A stretch of DNA of 64,000 bases from Peribacillus folii. Its GTDB lineage: Bacteria; Bacillota; Bacilli; Bacillales; DSM-1321. The notes below the pieces were generated by a model, which was not told the DNA's origin, did not search any database, and was given only the letters and a program-made list of their open reading frames with translations. Made by a program: the position numbers and the translations under genes. The stretch lies in assembly GCF_030271255.1 (NCBI RefSeq), contig NZ_JASJOM010000001.1:310001-374000 (forward strand), in the 5' to 3' direction. Positions 17,326 to 26,151 of this stretch are shown in pieces (position 1 is the stretch's first letter; every line of letters begins with the position of its first letter).

Positions 17326-18982
17326 TGCGCCATAATGTAGCCCGGTTGATCCCTAACCGTTCTGCCGTTTTTGTTTGATTATACTCTTCTTCCTTAAGGG
17401 TGCGCTGAATGATGTATTTTTCCATTTCCTTCAGCGTCGCTTTTGGCGATACGATGATGTCCGTGGGAAGGCCATCATCTTCCAGTACTTTCTCAATGGT
17501 TTCTTTTTGGATCACATACTCTTTTTCATTCAAGGCTATTTGCTTGATGAACCGCTTCAAATCGTCCATGTTATTCGGATAAGAATAATCCTTGAGAAGG
17601 GCCAGAGCCTCACTTTTAATATTCATTGCCGTTGTTCCATAGGTTTGATGATAATGGGATAAGAAAAATTTCGTTAGTTTTTCGATATCCTCGGTGCGGC
17701 GTGATAAATCCGGAAGGTGAATTGCATTTATTTCCTGATGCGCTGCGATGGCTTCGCTAACTTGGTCGTTTGATGTGATAAATATCGATAGGCCACTTTT
17801 GCAGCAGGTGCATATAAAATCGTTTAATCGCTCATACTCCTTTACCCGATCGATATTCTTCAAGAAAACGGTTCGGATATCATCCAAAGGCAGCCCGTTA
17901 AGTGCACTTTCATTGAACTCCGTGAAATCAACGGTAAGGAGCATCCCATTATTCGCCAGCTCATTATGTATATAATGGACAAGAAATTCCTTCCCCGTCC
18001 CCCGGTTTCCTTTTAAATGAATGATTTCATGGTTCTTGTAGAGAGAGGCTACATTGTTTATAAGTGCTGCGTCCATCGCAATCGGTTCAGGGAAAGAAGC
18101 TGCCTTGCACTCCACCCCTTTTAAATCCAAGCGTTTCACGGAACTGGCCGCCAGTACATACATCCGGTATGATGCCTCCAAACCATCATGCCAGAAGCCT
18201 TCTACATCTATACTCTTGCCATCCAGTGAGAAATTGGCATGAAGATGCTGCTTAGCAGCATCAAGCTCCGCATTCATACTCTGATATTGGCCATCGTTCA
18301 ACGGGTTCGTATCAAAATCCGTCAAATGCTCATAGACAGCTTGATGCTCTCCATTGAAAATGACAAGGTTTTGAACTTTTTTGACCAAAAGCCTTTCAAG
18401 CATTTTATTGATATCATTTTTGTAATGCAAGTAAGAAATCATTTGTTTCGCATCATTAATGGCCCTTATGATCGATTCCCGGCCCGATTGAATCAGGAAA
18501 CCCTTCATCCCGTATGAGATGGTGGCATTGATTGTGATTACATCACCAACGATTTGTCTATATCCCTCGTTTTTCAAAGCTAAAATGAGAGGAGCCACTT
18601 CCCCGGATTCGCGAACCGTATATACCTGTAAGGGAAGGTCCAATAAATCGATGATCGATTGGGCGCCTGAAGTAATGTTGGAAAATCCAACAATGGCCGT
18701 TTTATCTTTAAGCTCACTCGCCAAAGTCAGGGAACGGATCATGTCATAACCGGAAAGATGCATGTCGATGACCGGGATATGGACGGCTTCCTTAATCAAT
18801 TTGGCCGTACCGCCCCTGCTGATGATGGCATCGGCCCCATTTTTCTCTTCCAATTTCGCAAGCTCCACACCCTTTTCCAGGTCGCCCACGGAATAGCCGA
18901 TCTCCAAATCCGGATACAGAGGCAGACACGCCCTAACGACGGGCAGCATCGATTCATAGGGAGCAATGATATGCACTTTCAT
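17312..18982 (-). CDS. PrpR_N / degenerate AAA+ / Fis-type transcription regulator
   Basis: 556 residues from ATG at 18982. Residues ~1-180 are a PrpR_N-type ligand domain (HIIAPYESMLPVVRACLPLYP, IISRGGTAKLI, IVGDVITINA). A linker follows, then an AAA+ domain with a P-loop-like LKGNRGTGKEFLVHYI. Where sigma-54 activators have GAFTGA I see none, and the Walker B region reads IRTVFLKNID rather than GTLFLDEI. A Fis-type helix-turn-helix closes the protein (NQTKTAERLGINRATLWRKL). It probably senses an acid sugar and controls the operon that follows. Without GAFTGA, sigma-54 activation is doubtful. Confidence 0.88.
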   Translation of the reverse strand: MKVHIIAPYESMLPVVRACLPLYPDLEIGYSVGDLEKGVELAKLEEKNGADAIISRGGTAKLIKEAVHIPVIDMHLSGYDMIRSLTLASELKDKTAIVGFSNITSGAQSIIDLLDLPLQVYTVRESGEVAPLILALKNEGYRQIVGDVITINATISYGMKGFLIQSGRESIIRAINDAKQMISYLHYKNDINKMLERLLVKKVQNLVIFNGEHQAVYEHLTDFDTNPLNDGQYQSMNAELDAAKQHLHANFSLDGKSIDVEGFWHDGLEASYRMYVLAASSVKRLDLKGVECKAASFPEPIAMDAALINNVASLYKNHEIIHLKGNRGTGKEFLVHYIHNELANNGMLLTVDFTEFNESALNGLPLDDIRTVFLKNIDRVKEYERLNDFICTCCKSGLSIFITSNDQVSEAIAAHQEINAIHLPDLSRRTEDIEKLTKFFLSHYHQTYGTTAMNIKSEALALLKDYSYPNNMDDLKRFIKQIALNEKEYVIQKETIEKVLEDDGLPTDIIVSPKATLKEMEKYIIQRTLKEEEYNQTKTAERLGINRATLWRKLKE

Positions 18983-19377
18983 ACACATAACCTACTTTCT
19001 TAAATATCCGTAATTCCATTCATACGTCCCCATCATGTCGAGGGGACTGATACACCCATTGATTATATCATTTTTCCCCTCCCGCTTCTTCTATTCACGG
19101 TGCATTGTTGGCAGCCATACTCGATTGAATACCGCTGAAAAGAGCGCAGAGCATCCTCTTCACGAGCGGATTTTCTCAGTTATGCACGTCAATCTCTTGC
19201 ATAACGTAATGAAAAGTGCAACATCATACTAAAATGCTTCATTACATGATAAACTACTATGTATAAGTGCAGCACACCATCCTCTAGGCAGGACATGCAA
19301 GGGCCCCTTCGGTCCATCGGCTCCTTTATAGAGAATAAGAAAGCCCTTTCATTACTAATCATATTAGGGGGATCATA
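18983..19377. other. Divergent intergenic region with dyads, between regulator and nadK
   Basis: No gene is visible. Two inverted repeats stand out: TTATGCA (19180-19186) with TGCATAA (19198-19204), and GTAATGAA (19206-19213) with TTCATTAC (19238-19245). AAAAGTGCAACAT (19212-19224) lies within the second. They may serve the regulator gene or nadK. No clear -35/-10 pair was found for either gene. Confidence 0.4.
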
Positions 19378-20178
19378 ATGAACACTAGAAGAAATATTTA
19401 CTTTTTCCATGCTTCAAGTTCTGAAATGCAAAGCAAGGTCGAACGTCTTGCGGAGTTGGCGAACCAGCACGACTATGAGGTCGTCCAAGATTTCACAAAG
19501 GCCAACATTATCGTGAGCGTTGGTGATGACGGGACCTTTTTACAGGCGGTACGTAAAACCGGCTTCAGGGACGATTGTTTATATGCAGGCATATCCACCA
19601 CCGGAAATTTGAATATGTACTGCGATTTCCATCTGGAAGATACTGATAAGATGATTGATGCCATGACTAGAGAGCAAATCGAGGTTCGAAAATATCCAAC
19701 AATCGAGATTCAATTGGACGAGCAGCCTCCTTTTTATGCCCTTAACGAACTGAGTATCCGGACATCGATCACGAAGACGTTCATCATGGATATTTCCATC
19801 GACGAAATCCATTTTGAAACCTTCCGCGGGGATGGAATCATCATTGCGACCCCTACGGGAAGCACCGCTTATAATAAGTCGGTGAATGGGGCCGTCGTGG
19901 ACCCGCTCCTTCCTTGTTTCCAGGTGAGCGAGCTTGCCTCCATCAATAATAATACGTATCGGACCCTTGGGTCTTCATTCATATTAAGCAGCGATAGGAC
20001 ATTAACCATTCAGCTTGAACAAAACGGTCCAAGCTATCCGATCGTCGGACTTGATAATGAAGCCTTGAGCATCAGCCATCTCGGAAAGGTGAAGGTCCGC
20101 TTAAGCGGCAAGGTCATCAAAACCGTTAAGCTGAAGGATAATTCTTTTTGGGAAAAGGTAAAAAGGACGTTTCTCTAA
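19378..20178 (+). CDS. nadK: NAD kinase
   Basis: 266 residues. Phosphorylates NAD to NADP in the cytosol. The catalytic loop reads IIVSVGDDGTFLQAV (GDDGT in place of GGDGT, as I recall for the second Bacillus paralogue YtdI), followed by ALNELSIRT and IATPTGSTAYNKSVNGAVVDP. It starts after TTAGGGGG. It is a single gene ending in a palindromic terminator. This is probably the YtdI-type second NAD kinase, known in B. subtilis to be stimulated by quinolinic acid. Confidence 0.95.
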   Translation: MNTRRNIYFFHASSSEMQSKVERLAELANQHDYEVVQDFTKANIIVSVGDDGTFLQAVRKTGFRDDCLYAGISTTGNLNMYCDFHLEDTDKMIDAMTREQIEVRKYPTIEIQLDEQPPFYALNELSIRTSITKTFIMDISIDEIHFETFRGDGIIIATPTGSTAYNKSVNGAVVDPLLPCFQVSELASINNNTYRTLGSSFILSSDRTLTIQLEQNGPSYPIVGLDNEALSISHLGKVKVRLSGKVIKTVKLKDNSFWEKVKRTFL

Positions 20179-20186
20179 TGAGCGCT

Positions 20187-20223
20187 GAAAAAGGTACCAG
20201 ATATCATATCTGGTACCTTTTTC
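20187..20223. terminator. Bidirectional terminator between nadK and the tatD-type gene
   Basis: Near-perfect 37-bp palindrome with A and T runs at both ends; it overlaps the final bases of the convergent gene. Confidence 0.88.
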
Positions 20224-20992
20224 ATATATCATAAAAATCTTTGGTGTTTTGATGGAGGATTCCGTACACATGGTCGATTGGCAACCCTTTAATTGAAGCG
20301 ATGTGACGAACACTTTCGTGGATCATGCCCGGGTGAGTCGGCTTCCCCTTGAACTCGCCTTCAAACTCCCATGGACCATCCGTTTCGACCATCATCAGCT
20401 CAAGCGGATAGGCAGCGACCAGATCCACGATCTCCCTTTCATAGCACACATCCGGTGTAATCGATATGCGGTATCGCTTCTGGATCATCCTTGCCATCGT
20501 CTCGCTATCGCCTTTGAACCAGTGGAAATGGGCCTTTTTGATACCGTGCTTTTCCAATAGATCGCAAACAATGGGAGCATCGCCATAAACGGCATGAAGG
20601 ATAACGGGTTTCTCGATTTCCTTGGCAAAAGCAAGAAGCTTATCCAGTATCTTTATGTATCCTGCCATTTCGATGGCGGGGTTTTCCTGCCTTAAATAAT
20701 AAGGAAGCCCGATCTCTCCTACGGCCACCATCTGGTGCTGGTGTAATCGCATCCAATCCAATAAGTCCTTCAGTTCCTGTTCACTGGGAAGCGCCTGCTC
20801 TGGGTGAAAACCAAACGCCGGCTTAATTCGTGAATCCTTGCGTGAAAGCTGGGCATTTTTCACGCAAGATGGCAAATCCATGGAAACCGTCAGCAGTGCC
20901 TCCACCTGCACCTTTTCCATATCCGCAAGTAGCTGCTCCTGCCTCATTCCCTCATATTGATCAAGATGGATATGGCTGTCGATGATCTTCAT
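20222..20992 (-). CDS. TatD family metal-dependent hydrolase
   Basis: 256 residues of the TatD/amidohydrolase superfamily: KIIDSHIHLDQYEG (first two metal histidines), AVGEIGLPYY (bridging Glu), VILHAVYG, HFHWFKG and VETDGPW (final Asp). The family includes 3'-5' DNases and other hydrolases. The gene starts 27 bases after the ATPase of a thiamine-pyrimidine transporter and closes that riboswitch-controlled unit. A role in pyrimidine salvage, such as hydrolysing an imported formylamino precursor, is therefore possible but only inferred. Confidence 0.88.
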   Translation of the reverse strand: MKIIDSHIHLDQYEGMRQEQLLADMEKVQVEALLTVSMDLPSCVKNAQLSRKDSRIKPAFGFHPEQALPSEQELKDLLDWMRLHQHQMVAVGEIGLPYYLRQENPAIEMAGYIKILDKLLAFAKEIEKPVILHAVYGDAPIVCDLLEKHGIKKAHFHWFKGDSETMARMIQKRYRISITPDVCYEREIVDLVAAYPLELMMVETDGPWEFEGEFKGKPTHPGMIHESVRHIASIKGLPIDHVYGILHQNTKDFYDI

Positions 20993-21019
20993 GCTTCAGG
21001 CCCTCCTTAGCTCATGAGT

Positions 21020-21754
21020 TTAATTTGGTTTCAGTGCAGCATATAATTTTCGTTTCAAATGAATGAATTCATCACTGAGGAGCTGGTCTTCCCTCCTTGG
21101 CCTCGGGAATGGGACGACAACCTCCTTGATGACAGAGGCCGGCTTGGATGACAACACGTAAATCCTATCGGATAGGAAAATCGCTTCATCAATGCTATGT
21201 GTCACGAAAAGCACCGACCGCCGATATTCCTCCCAAAACGACATCAACCATTTTTGCATCTGCACTCTCGTCATCTCATCCAAGGCTGAAAATGGTTCAT
21301 CAAGGCACATTAAATCCTGCGGACTCAAGATACTCCGAATAAAGGCGGCCCTTTGCTTCATGCCACCGGACAGTTCATGCGGATAGGCCCGCTCATACTC
21401 TCCCAGCCCTGCTTTCTTCAATAGCGATTTGGCCCTTTCTTTATCTTTCATGCCAGCAAGCTCGCTTCCTAGCAGGACATTTTCCAATACCGTTCTCCAA
21501 GGCAATAGCGAAGGCTGCTGCGGCATATAGCTTATATGGCCCTTTAGGCCGTTAATGTTCTTGCCATCGAGTAAAATGTCGCCATGATCCGGCTTCAAAA
21601 TGCCGCCTGTCAAGTGGAACAATGTACTTTTCCCACTGCCTGATGGTCCAAGAATCGTGACGAATTCCCCTTCATTCACATGGAAATTCAGCTTCTCCAA
21701 AATATTCCGTTTACCGTCGAAGGAATACGAAACATCTTTAATTTCCAGATGCAT
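21020..21754 (-). CDS. thiZ: ABC transporter ATP-binding protein, thiamine-pyrimidine uptake
   Basis: 244 residues from ATG at 21754 (GGAGG nine bases before), overlapping the permease end by 17 bases. Walker A GPSGSGKSTLFH, Q-loop YMPQQPSLLPWRTV, signature LSGGMKQR, Walker B LMCLDEPFSALD and H-loop VTHSIDEA are complete. It belongs to the nitrate/sulfonate/taurine-type importer ATPases. The riboswitch and partner genes point to hydroxymethylpyrimidine or formylaminopyrimidine as cargo. Confidence 0.93.
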   Translation of the reverse strand: MHLEIKDVSYSFDGKRNILEKLNFHVNEGEFVTILGPSGSGKSTLFHLTGGILKPDHGDILLDGKNINGLKGHISYMPQQPSLLPWRTVLENVLLGSELAGMKDKERAKSLLKKAGLGEYERAYPHELSGGMKQRAAFIRSILSPQDLMCLDEPFSALDEMTRVQMQKWLMSFWEEYRRSVLFVTHSIDEAIFLSDRIYVLSSKPASVIKEVVVPFPRPRREDQLLSDEFIHLKRKLYAALKPN

Positions 21755-22520
21755 GCTTTTCGTCCTCCTTCCGCTTCCATGAAACAAGATGCTTCTCAAG
21801 CAGGCTAATCACACCAAAGAAAAGCAGGCTCATTCCCATAATGATGAAAATGGCAACAAACACCCGATCGGTCCTGAATGCCGAGGAAGCGAGCGTCATA
21901 TAAACGCCGATCCCGGATTTCGCCCCGAGCCACTCGGATATGACGGCCCCCATTACACTATAGGTGGCCGAGATTTTGAGGCCGGAGAAAATGGACGGAA
22001 TCGAGTGCGGGAGTTCAAGCTTCCAAAATAACTGTCTTTTTCCCGCCCCCATCATTTTAAAATAATGCTTAAGTTCATCCGGTGTTTGGCGCAGGCCATC
22101 CAAGGAGGCAACGGCGACCGGAAAAAAGCACACGAGAGAAATGACAATGAGCTTGGGAAGCATCCCAAAGCCAAACCATATCACTAAAAGCGGGGCCAAT
22201 ACGATGATGGGAATGTTTTGTGACAGGATGAGCAAAGGATAAACGGCATCCTTCACACCTGGGAACAGATGTAAGGCAGCTGCAATCAATAAGCCGATAC
22301 AGCTTCCAATCAAAAAGCCCGATAACGCAAGCTCGACGGTTGATAACAGATGTCCGAGAAGATTGTGAACAGACTCGATTCCTTCAAAAAAGATTACGGA
22401 TGGAGCGGGAAGCAGCCATTTTTCGATATTCCATATCACTGTCGCTGCCTCCCATGCCGCCAGCAGCAATATTAAAAGAAAGAAGGGAGCCCCCTTCTTC
22501 CAAATTCCCCTTCCGATCAT
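21738..22520 (-). CDS. thiX: ABC transporter permease, thiamine-pyrimidine uptake
   Basis: 260 residues with six predicted membrane helices and the binding-protein-dependent permease motif KMMGAGKRQLFWKLELPHSIPSIFSGLKI (EAA loop that touches the ATPase). Its start overlaps the end of the thiamine-binding gene by four bases and its end overlaps the ATPase start, so the genes are tightly coupled. Confidence 0.93.
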   Translation of the reverse strand: MIGRGIWKKGAPFFLLILLLAAWEAATVIWNIEKWLLPAPSVIFFEGIESVHNLLGHLLSTVELALSGFLIGSCIGLLIAAALHLFPGVKDAVYPLLILSQNIPIIVLAPLLVIWFGFGMLPKLIVISLVCFFPVAVASLDGLRQTPDELKHYFKMMGAGKRQLFWKLELPHSIPSIFSGLKISATYSVMGAVISEWLGAKSGIGVYMTLASSAFRTDRVFVAIFIIMGMSLLFFGVISLLEKHLVSWKRKEDEKHASGN

Positions 22521-22801
22521 GCCCGATACTTCTCCGTCAGAGTTCCCATCGTGATCCCGCTCGGCTGGTATAATATTTTGACTTGGGAAATGACATTCGG
22601 CGAGCCTAATTCAATCATTCTGTCATTCATTTTTTCTATCACCGAAAATAACTGGGAAAGCTCACCCTCCATGGTCGTTTCCAGCGGGTGAACCTCGTAT
22701 TTGACACCTGATTCATCAATGATCTTGATTGCTTCATCGACCAAAGGAATGACATTTTCCCCTTTAGGGATGATTTGTATGCTAATTAAAGAATTGGCCA
22801 T
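22517..22801 (-). CDS. Thiamine-binding protein (MTH1187/YkoF-like, DUF77)
   Basis: 94 residues of the MTH1187/YqgV family: ISIQIIPKGENVIPLVDEAIKII, then VKYEVHPLETTMEGE. These ferredoxin-fold proteins bind thiamine or its pyrimidine part in YkoF-like complexes. It is set between the substrate-binding protein and the permease of the operon, so it may deliver or sense ligand on the cytosolic side; no signal peptide is present. Confidence 0.9.
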   Translation of the reverse strand: MANSLISIQIIPKGENVIPLVDEAIKIIDESGVKYEVHPLETTMEGELSQLFSVIEKMNDRMIELGSPNVISQVKILYQPSGITMGTLTEKYRA

Positions 22802-22812
22802 TTTGTTTCCTC

Positions 22813-23820
22813 CTATTTTGGTAAAAACTCATTAGTAAACGCTTCTTCAGGTTTGAAATCTCCTTCAAGAAGCTTATTATCTTTCATCCAATCACTGTAA
22901 TTCTTCCATATATCAAGCTTTTGTTCACCCCAGCGGGAAGCATCATCCTGATATTTGTCTGCAAGCCACGCCTGGCTTTTCCTCACCAGTTTCGCATCCA
23001 GGTCCGGAGCCGCCTTCATCAAGATGTCCGCAGCCGAATCCGGTTCATCAATCGCATACTGATAGCCTTTCGAAGCTGCATGAACGAATGCCTTAACGGT
23101 ATCTGGATCCTCTTTGATGAGCTTTTCATTCGTTGTCAGAACAGGTGTATAGTAATCGAGCTTGTCCGAATAATCGGTCAAGTAAACCATATTCAGCTTT
23201 TCATTTCTCAGTTCTGCCTCGACACCTGTCCATCCATAATAAATCCAGGCAAAGTCTATATTCCTTTTAACCGAAGTGAAGAAATCAGCGTCCCCTGTAT
23301 TCACTATATCCACCTTATTGACATCCGCATTTTCTTTTTTCATCAGTGAATCCATCAGGGCCTTTTCTACCGGAGACCCCCAGCCACCGTATGTTTTCCC
23401 TTCGAAGTCTTTAGGGGATTTAATGTTTTTATCCACTGGTGAGGCGAATCCAGACGTATTATGCTGGATGACTGCAGCCACTGAAACGATCGGCACATCC
23501 TGGACGCGCGCCTGGGTGATCGCTTCCTGATAGCTTACACCGAATTCGGATTTCCCGGAGGCCACTAGCTGATCGGCACCGGCTTCACCTGGCATAATGA
23601 TCTCCACATCCAATCCTTGTTCTTTAAAATACCCCTTTTCTTTGGCTACATACAATCCTGTATGGTTTGTATTAGGTGTCCAGTCAAGCACGACCGATAC
23701 CTTTTTCAATCCAGCTTCATTATCTTTCTTTTTTGTGGCTTCCTCTTTTTCTTCCGTTCCGCCGGCGCCACATCCAGCTAAAAGGAACAACGAAGTCAGC
23801 AATGGCAAAAATTTATTCAA
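22813..23820 (-). CDS. thiY: Substrate-binding lipoprotein, NMT1/THI5-like (ThiY)
   Basis: 335 residues. The signal peptide has a lipobox, LFLLAGCGAGG, so Cys17 is the likely lipidated residue. A charged linker and the NMT1/THI5-like domain follow: VSVVLDWTPNTNHTGLYVAKE, YFKEQGLDVEIIMPGEAGADQL and FGVSYQEAI. This family binds formylaminopyrimidine or HMP outside the cell. It is the first gene after the TPP riboswitch. Confidence 0.95.
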   Translation of the reverse strand: MNKFLPLLTSLFLLAGCGAGGTEEKEEATKKKDNEAGLKKVSVVLDWTPNTNHTGLYVAKEKGYFKEQGLDVEIIMPGEAGADQLVASGKSEFGVSYQEAITQARVQDVPIVSVAAVIQHNTSGFASPVDKNIKSPKDFEGKTYGGWGSPVEKALMDSLMKKENADVNKVDIVNTGDADFFTSVKRNIDFAWIYYGWTGVEAELRNEKLNMVYLTDYSDKLDYYTPVLTTNEKLIKEDPDTVKAFVHAASKGYQYAIDEPDSAADILMKAAPDLDAKLVRKSQAWLADKYQDDASRWGEQKLDIWKNYSDWMKDNKLLEGDFKPEEAFTNEFLPK

Positions 23821-23902
23821 GCGGGTATCCTCCTACTCATCTTATAAGATCCATATGCAGGAAGATGAAGGGCGCCGGGTTCTTCTGCAGCATAAAAAAC
23901 AA

Positions 23903-23929
23903 AAAACGCCCGAAGCTGAGTTCGGACGC
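23903..23929 (-). terminator. Riboswitch expression-platform terminator
   Basis: Stem CGTCCGAA/TTCGGGCG (23908-23915 with 23921-23929), then TTTTTTG on the minus strand, between the aptamer and thiY. Formation under high TPP would stop transcription. Confidence 0.7.
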
Positions 23930-23962
23930 TAACATACAAAACGGACAATCTGTCATGATATG

Positions 23963-24050
23963 TTCCCTCCGCTGGCACCATCCAGATCAGGTTCAAAGAG
24001 TCAGCATCTAAAGGATGCAATCTCAGCCAGCAATACTGGCTCCCCTACAT
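23963..24050 (-). promoter_or_regulatory. TPP (thi-box) riboswitch
   Basis: On the minus strand the aptamer core is complete: GTAGGGGAGCC, GGCTGAGA, GACTCTTTGAACCTGATCTGG and the closing TGCCAGCGGAGGGAA. It leads into a terminator and the thiYXZ-type operon, so thiamine pyrophosphate should switch the operon off. The rest of 24051-24285 (toward tgl) shows no gene. Confidence 0.96.
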
Positions 24051-24285
24051 TTCTCGCACATATGGACTTTCCCTATCATTATATCAATTCATGGTGAAAA
24101 GGGAAAACTAATTTGCTTCCGCTAGAAAAATCTCGCTGCAGCCCGCCATCGGAAGCAGGCTTGACGACCTGCACCTTTCCTGCTCCACATGGTCACTTCC
24201 TTACGGTCAGTCATATAATGAACATGACCTGCAGACATTTCCATGCACAAGATTCATAACTCATAAGCAAAAGGTGGATATGAAC

Positions 24286-25113
24286 ATGATCAAGATTAAT
24301 CACAAATGGTTAGATGTCAGTCAAATCCAGCCAGGTATACCATCTAAGGCGCTGGAGCTGCTTCAATTGCTGGCGGGATATGCGACCGTTTTTGAATACC
24401 AGAGTTTGGAAGAGCTTAATTTCGAAATTCAATTGAGGCTTCGTGTCATGGACGCAGCCATTTCATTAGATAAAAGCGGTGCAGAATTTGCAACACTCGA
24501 TGAATCGGAAACAAACCACCGATATTGGCGCCTCGCAAAGGATGGCACCTTCACCCTCCAGCCAGGGATCCCTCCCCATCTTGCCATTGCGGATATTTTC
24601 CAAAATGGAAGGCTGTACGCTTTCGAATGCGGCACAGCCATTGTCGTTACGTTCTTAAGGGCAATCATGGACATCATCGGTCCAAGGAATTTTGATTATC
24701 TGTTTTCGGACCTATTCCTGTATGACTGGCATCCGCCGACGAATATGGCCCTGCGCGTTCATCGGGGCACCGATTATATTCCAGGAGACTGCGTGTACTT
24801 CAAGAATCCTGAACATAATGAAAAAACGCCTGAATGGCAAGGGGAAAACGCGATACTATTAGGCAAAGACCTCTTTTTTGGGCACGGAATCGGCATTACC
24901 AATTCCAAGGGAATCATTGATGAATTGAACGATAACCGAAAATTGAATGCCTCGATATCGGCATACCTATCAAACCATATCGTCAGCCTTGATAGTTCCT
25001 ACTATTATGACACAGTCCAACCATTTCCCGGCCGTAAAGAAGAGAGTTACCGCCTGAGCAGCCTACCTGAATCGATCGTTGCCGAGATCGGTTCGAAGCT
25101 TCACGTTTCATGA
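24286..25113 (+). CDS. tgl: Protein-glutamine gamma-glutamyltransferase (spore transglutaminase)
   Basis: 275 residues from ATG at 24286, chosen because AGGTGG lies eight bases before it; a GTG at 24274 overlaps that site. The catalytic cysteine is Cys115 in YAFECGTAIV with Glu114 beside it, and Glu187 lies in WQGEN, matching Cys116/Glu115/Glu187 of B. subtilis Tgl. The enzyme cross-links spore coat proteins through glutamine-lysine bonds in the mother cell. Single gene. Confidence 0.95.
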   Translation: MIKINHKWLDVSQIQPGIPSKALELLQLLAGYATVFEYQSLEELNFEIQLRLRVMDAAISLDKSGAEFATLDESETNHRYWRLAKDGTFTLQPGIPPHLAIADIFQNGRLYAFECGTAIVVTFLRAIMDIIGPRNFDYLFSDLFLYDWHPPTNMALRVHRGTDYIPGDCVYFKNPEHNEKTPEWQGENAILLGKDLFFGHGIGITNSKGIIDELNDNRKLNASISAYLSNHIVSLDSSYYYDTVQPFPGRKEESYRLSSLPESIVAEIGSKLHVS

Positions 25114-25126
25114 TGCATGGCCGCGC

Positions 25127-25170
25127 AAAAAAAAAATGCTTGGAGGAAAAGTTCCGCCAAGCATCTTTTT
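25127..25170. terminator. Bidirectional terminator between tgl and rarD
   Basis: Stem 25136-25143 with 25157-25164 (ATGCTTGG/CCAAGCAT), plus inner pairs, A run before and T run after. Confidence 0.85.
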
Positions 25171-25175
25171 TATAT

Positions 25176-26105
25176 TCACGCACCGATATTCCTTTTGCCT
25201 TTGAACCTGCGGGCGCTTGCCTGCCCCCATTTCGTAATGGAGAGCGTATAAACCGCCAAAGCCGACCATATGAACAAAAAGGCTAATAGATGTGCTTTCG
25301 TAAAGCTTTCATGATAAACGAATACACCGATCAGTAAGGACAAGGTCGGGGCGATGTATTGAAAAATGCCAAGCATCGAAAGCGGGATTTTTTCTGCCCC
25401 TTTCGCAAAATACAAAAGAGGTAACGCGGTGACGATCCCGCCGCCCACCAACAGCAAGCCCGTGCTCCCCGCTGTAAAGAATTGCATGTCTGCCTGGGCG
25501 GACAAATATATCAAGTAACCTAGTGCGAGAGGTGTTACCATCATCGTTTCCAGCGTCAGCCCGATCGCCGATTCGGCCTTGATCATTTTTTTTGCCAATC
25601 CGTACAAGCCAAAGGTCATCGCCAATACAAGGGAGACCCAGGGAATGGTGCCGAAATGAATCCCAAGGATCAAGACACCGATTCCAGCAAGCACGAAGGA
25701 CGTGATCTGCGCCCTGCTCAATTTTTCCTTTAAGACGACCACGCCCAAGAGGACGCTGACCAGCGGATTGATATAATAGCCGAGGCTGGTGTCAAGGATC
25801 CGGCCGGAGTTAACGGCCCAAATGAACACTCCCCAGTTAGCTGTAACGAGCAGTGATGCTGTAAGTAAAGCCGTAAAGAGTTTCGGGTTACGAACTATAT
25901 TCTTGACATAGTCAAGAAACGCTTGCCATTTTTTCATGAACAGCAATAACACCAGCATGAAGACGAAGGACCACAATACCCTTTGCGCCAAAATCTCTGT
26001 TGCACCGACCCCCTGAAGGAATTTCCAGTAAATCGGAACAATTCCCCACATCATATAAGAAAGAGCGGCGTATATTGCCCCTTCTTTTTGTTCATTCACT
26101 TTCAT
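25176..26105 (-). CDS. rarD: RarD-type EamA family transporter
   Basis: 309 residues from ATG at 26105 (AAGAAGG at good distance); a second ATG 18 bases upstream is nearly as good. Ten hydrophobic helices form two EamA repeats (GAIYAALSYMMWGIVPIYWK, AQRVLWSFVFMLVLLL, LGYYINPLVSVLLGVVVLKEKL). RarD proteins are inner-membrane exporters of the drug/metabolite superfamily; the cargo is not known. It runs in the same direction as ytcJ, 28 bases downstream of it. Confidence 0.9.
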   Translation of the reverse strand: MKVNEQKEGAIYAALSYMMWGIVPIYWKFLQGVGATEILAQRVLWSFVFMLVLLLFMKKWQAFLDYVKNIVRNPKLFTALLTASLLVTANWGVFIWAVNSGRILDTSLGYYINPLVSVLLGVVVLKEKLSRAQITSFVLAGIGVLILGIHFGTIPWVSLVLAMTFGLYGLAKKMIKAESAIGLTLETMMVTPLALGYLIYLSAQADMQFFTAGSTGLLLVGGGIVTALPLLYFAKGAEKIPLSMLGIFQYIAPTLSLLIGVFVYHESFTKAHLLAFLFIWSALAVYTLSITKWGQASARRFKGKRNIGA

Positions 26106-26151
26106 AACCTGCCTTCTTTCCATTCATTCCTTATCTTTTAAAACCATCTAC

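Noticed and set aside
24100-24280. Further copy of the dispersed repeat upstream of tgl
   Set aside because: Only scattered short words match; not above chance by eye.
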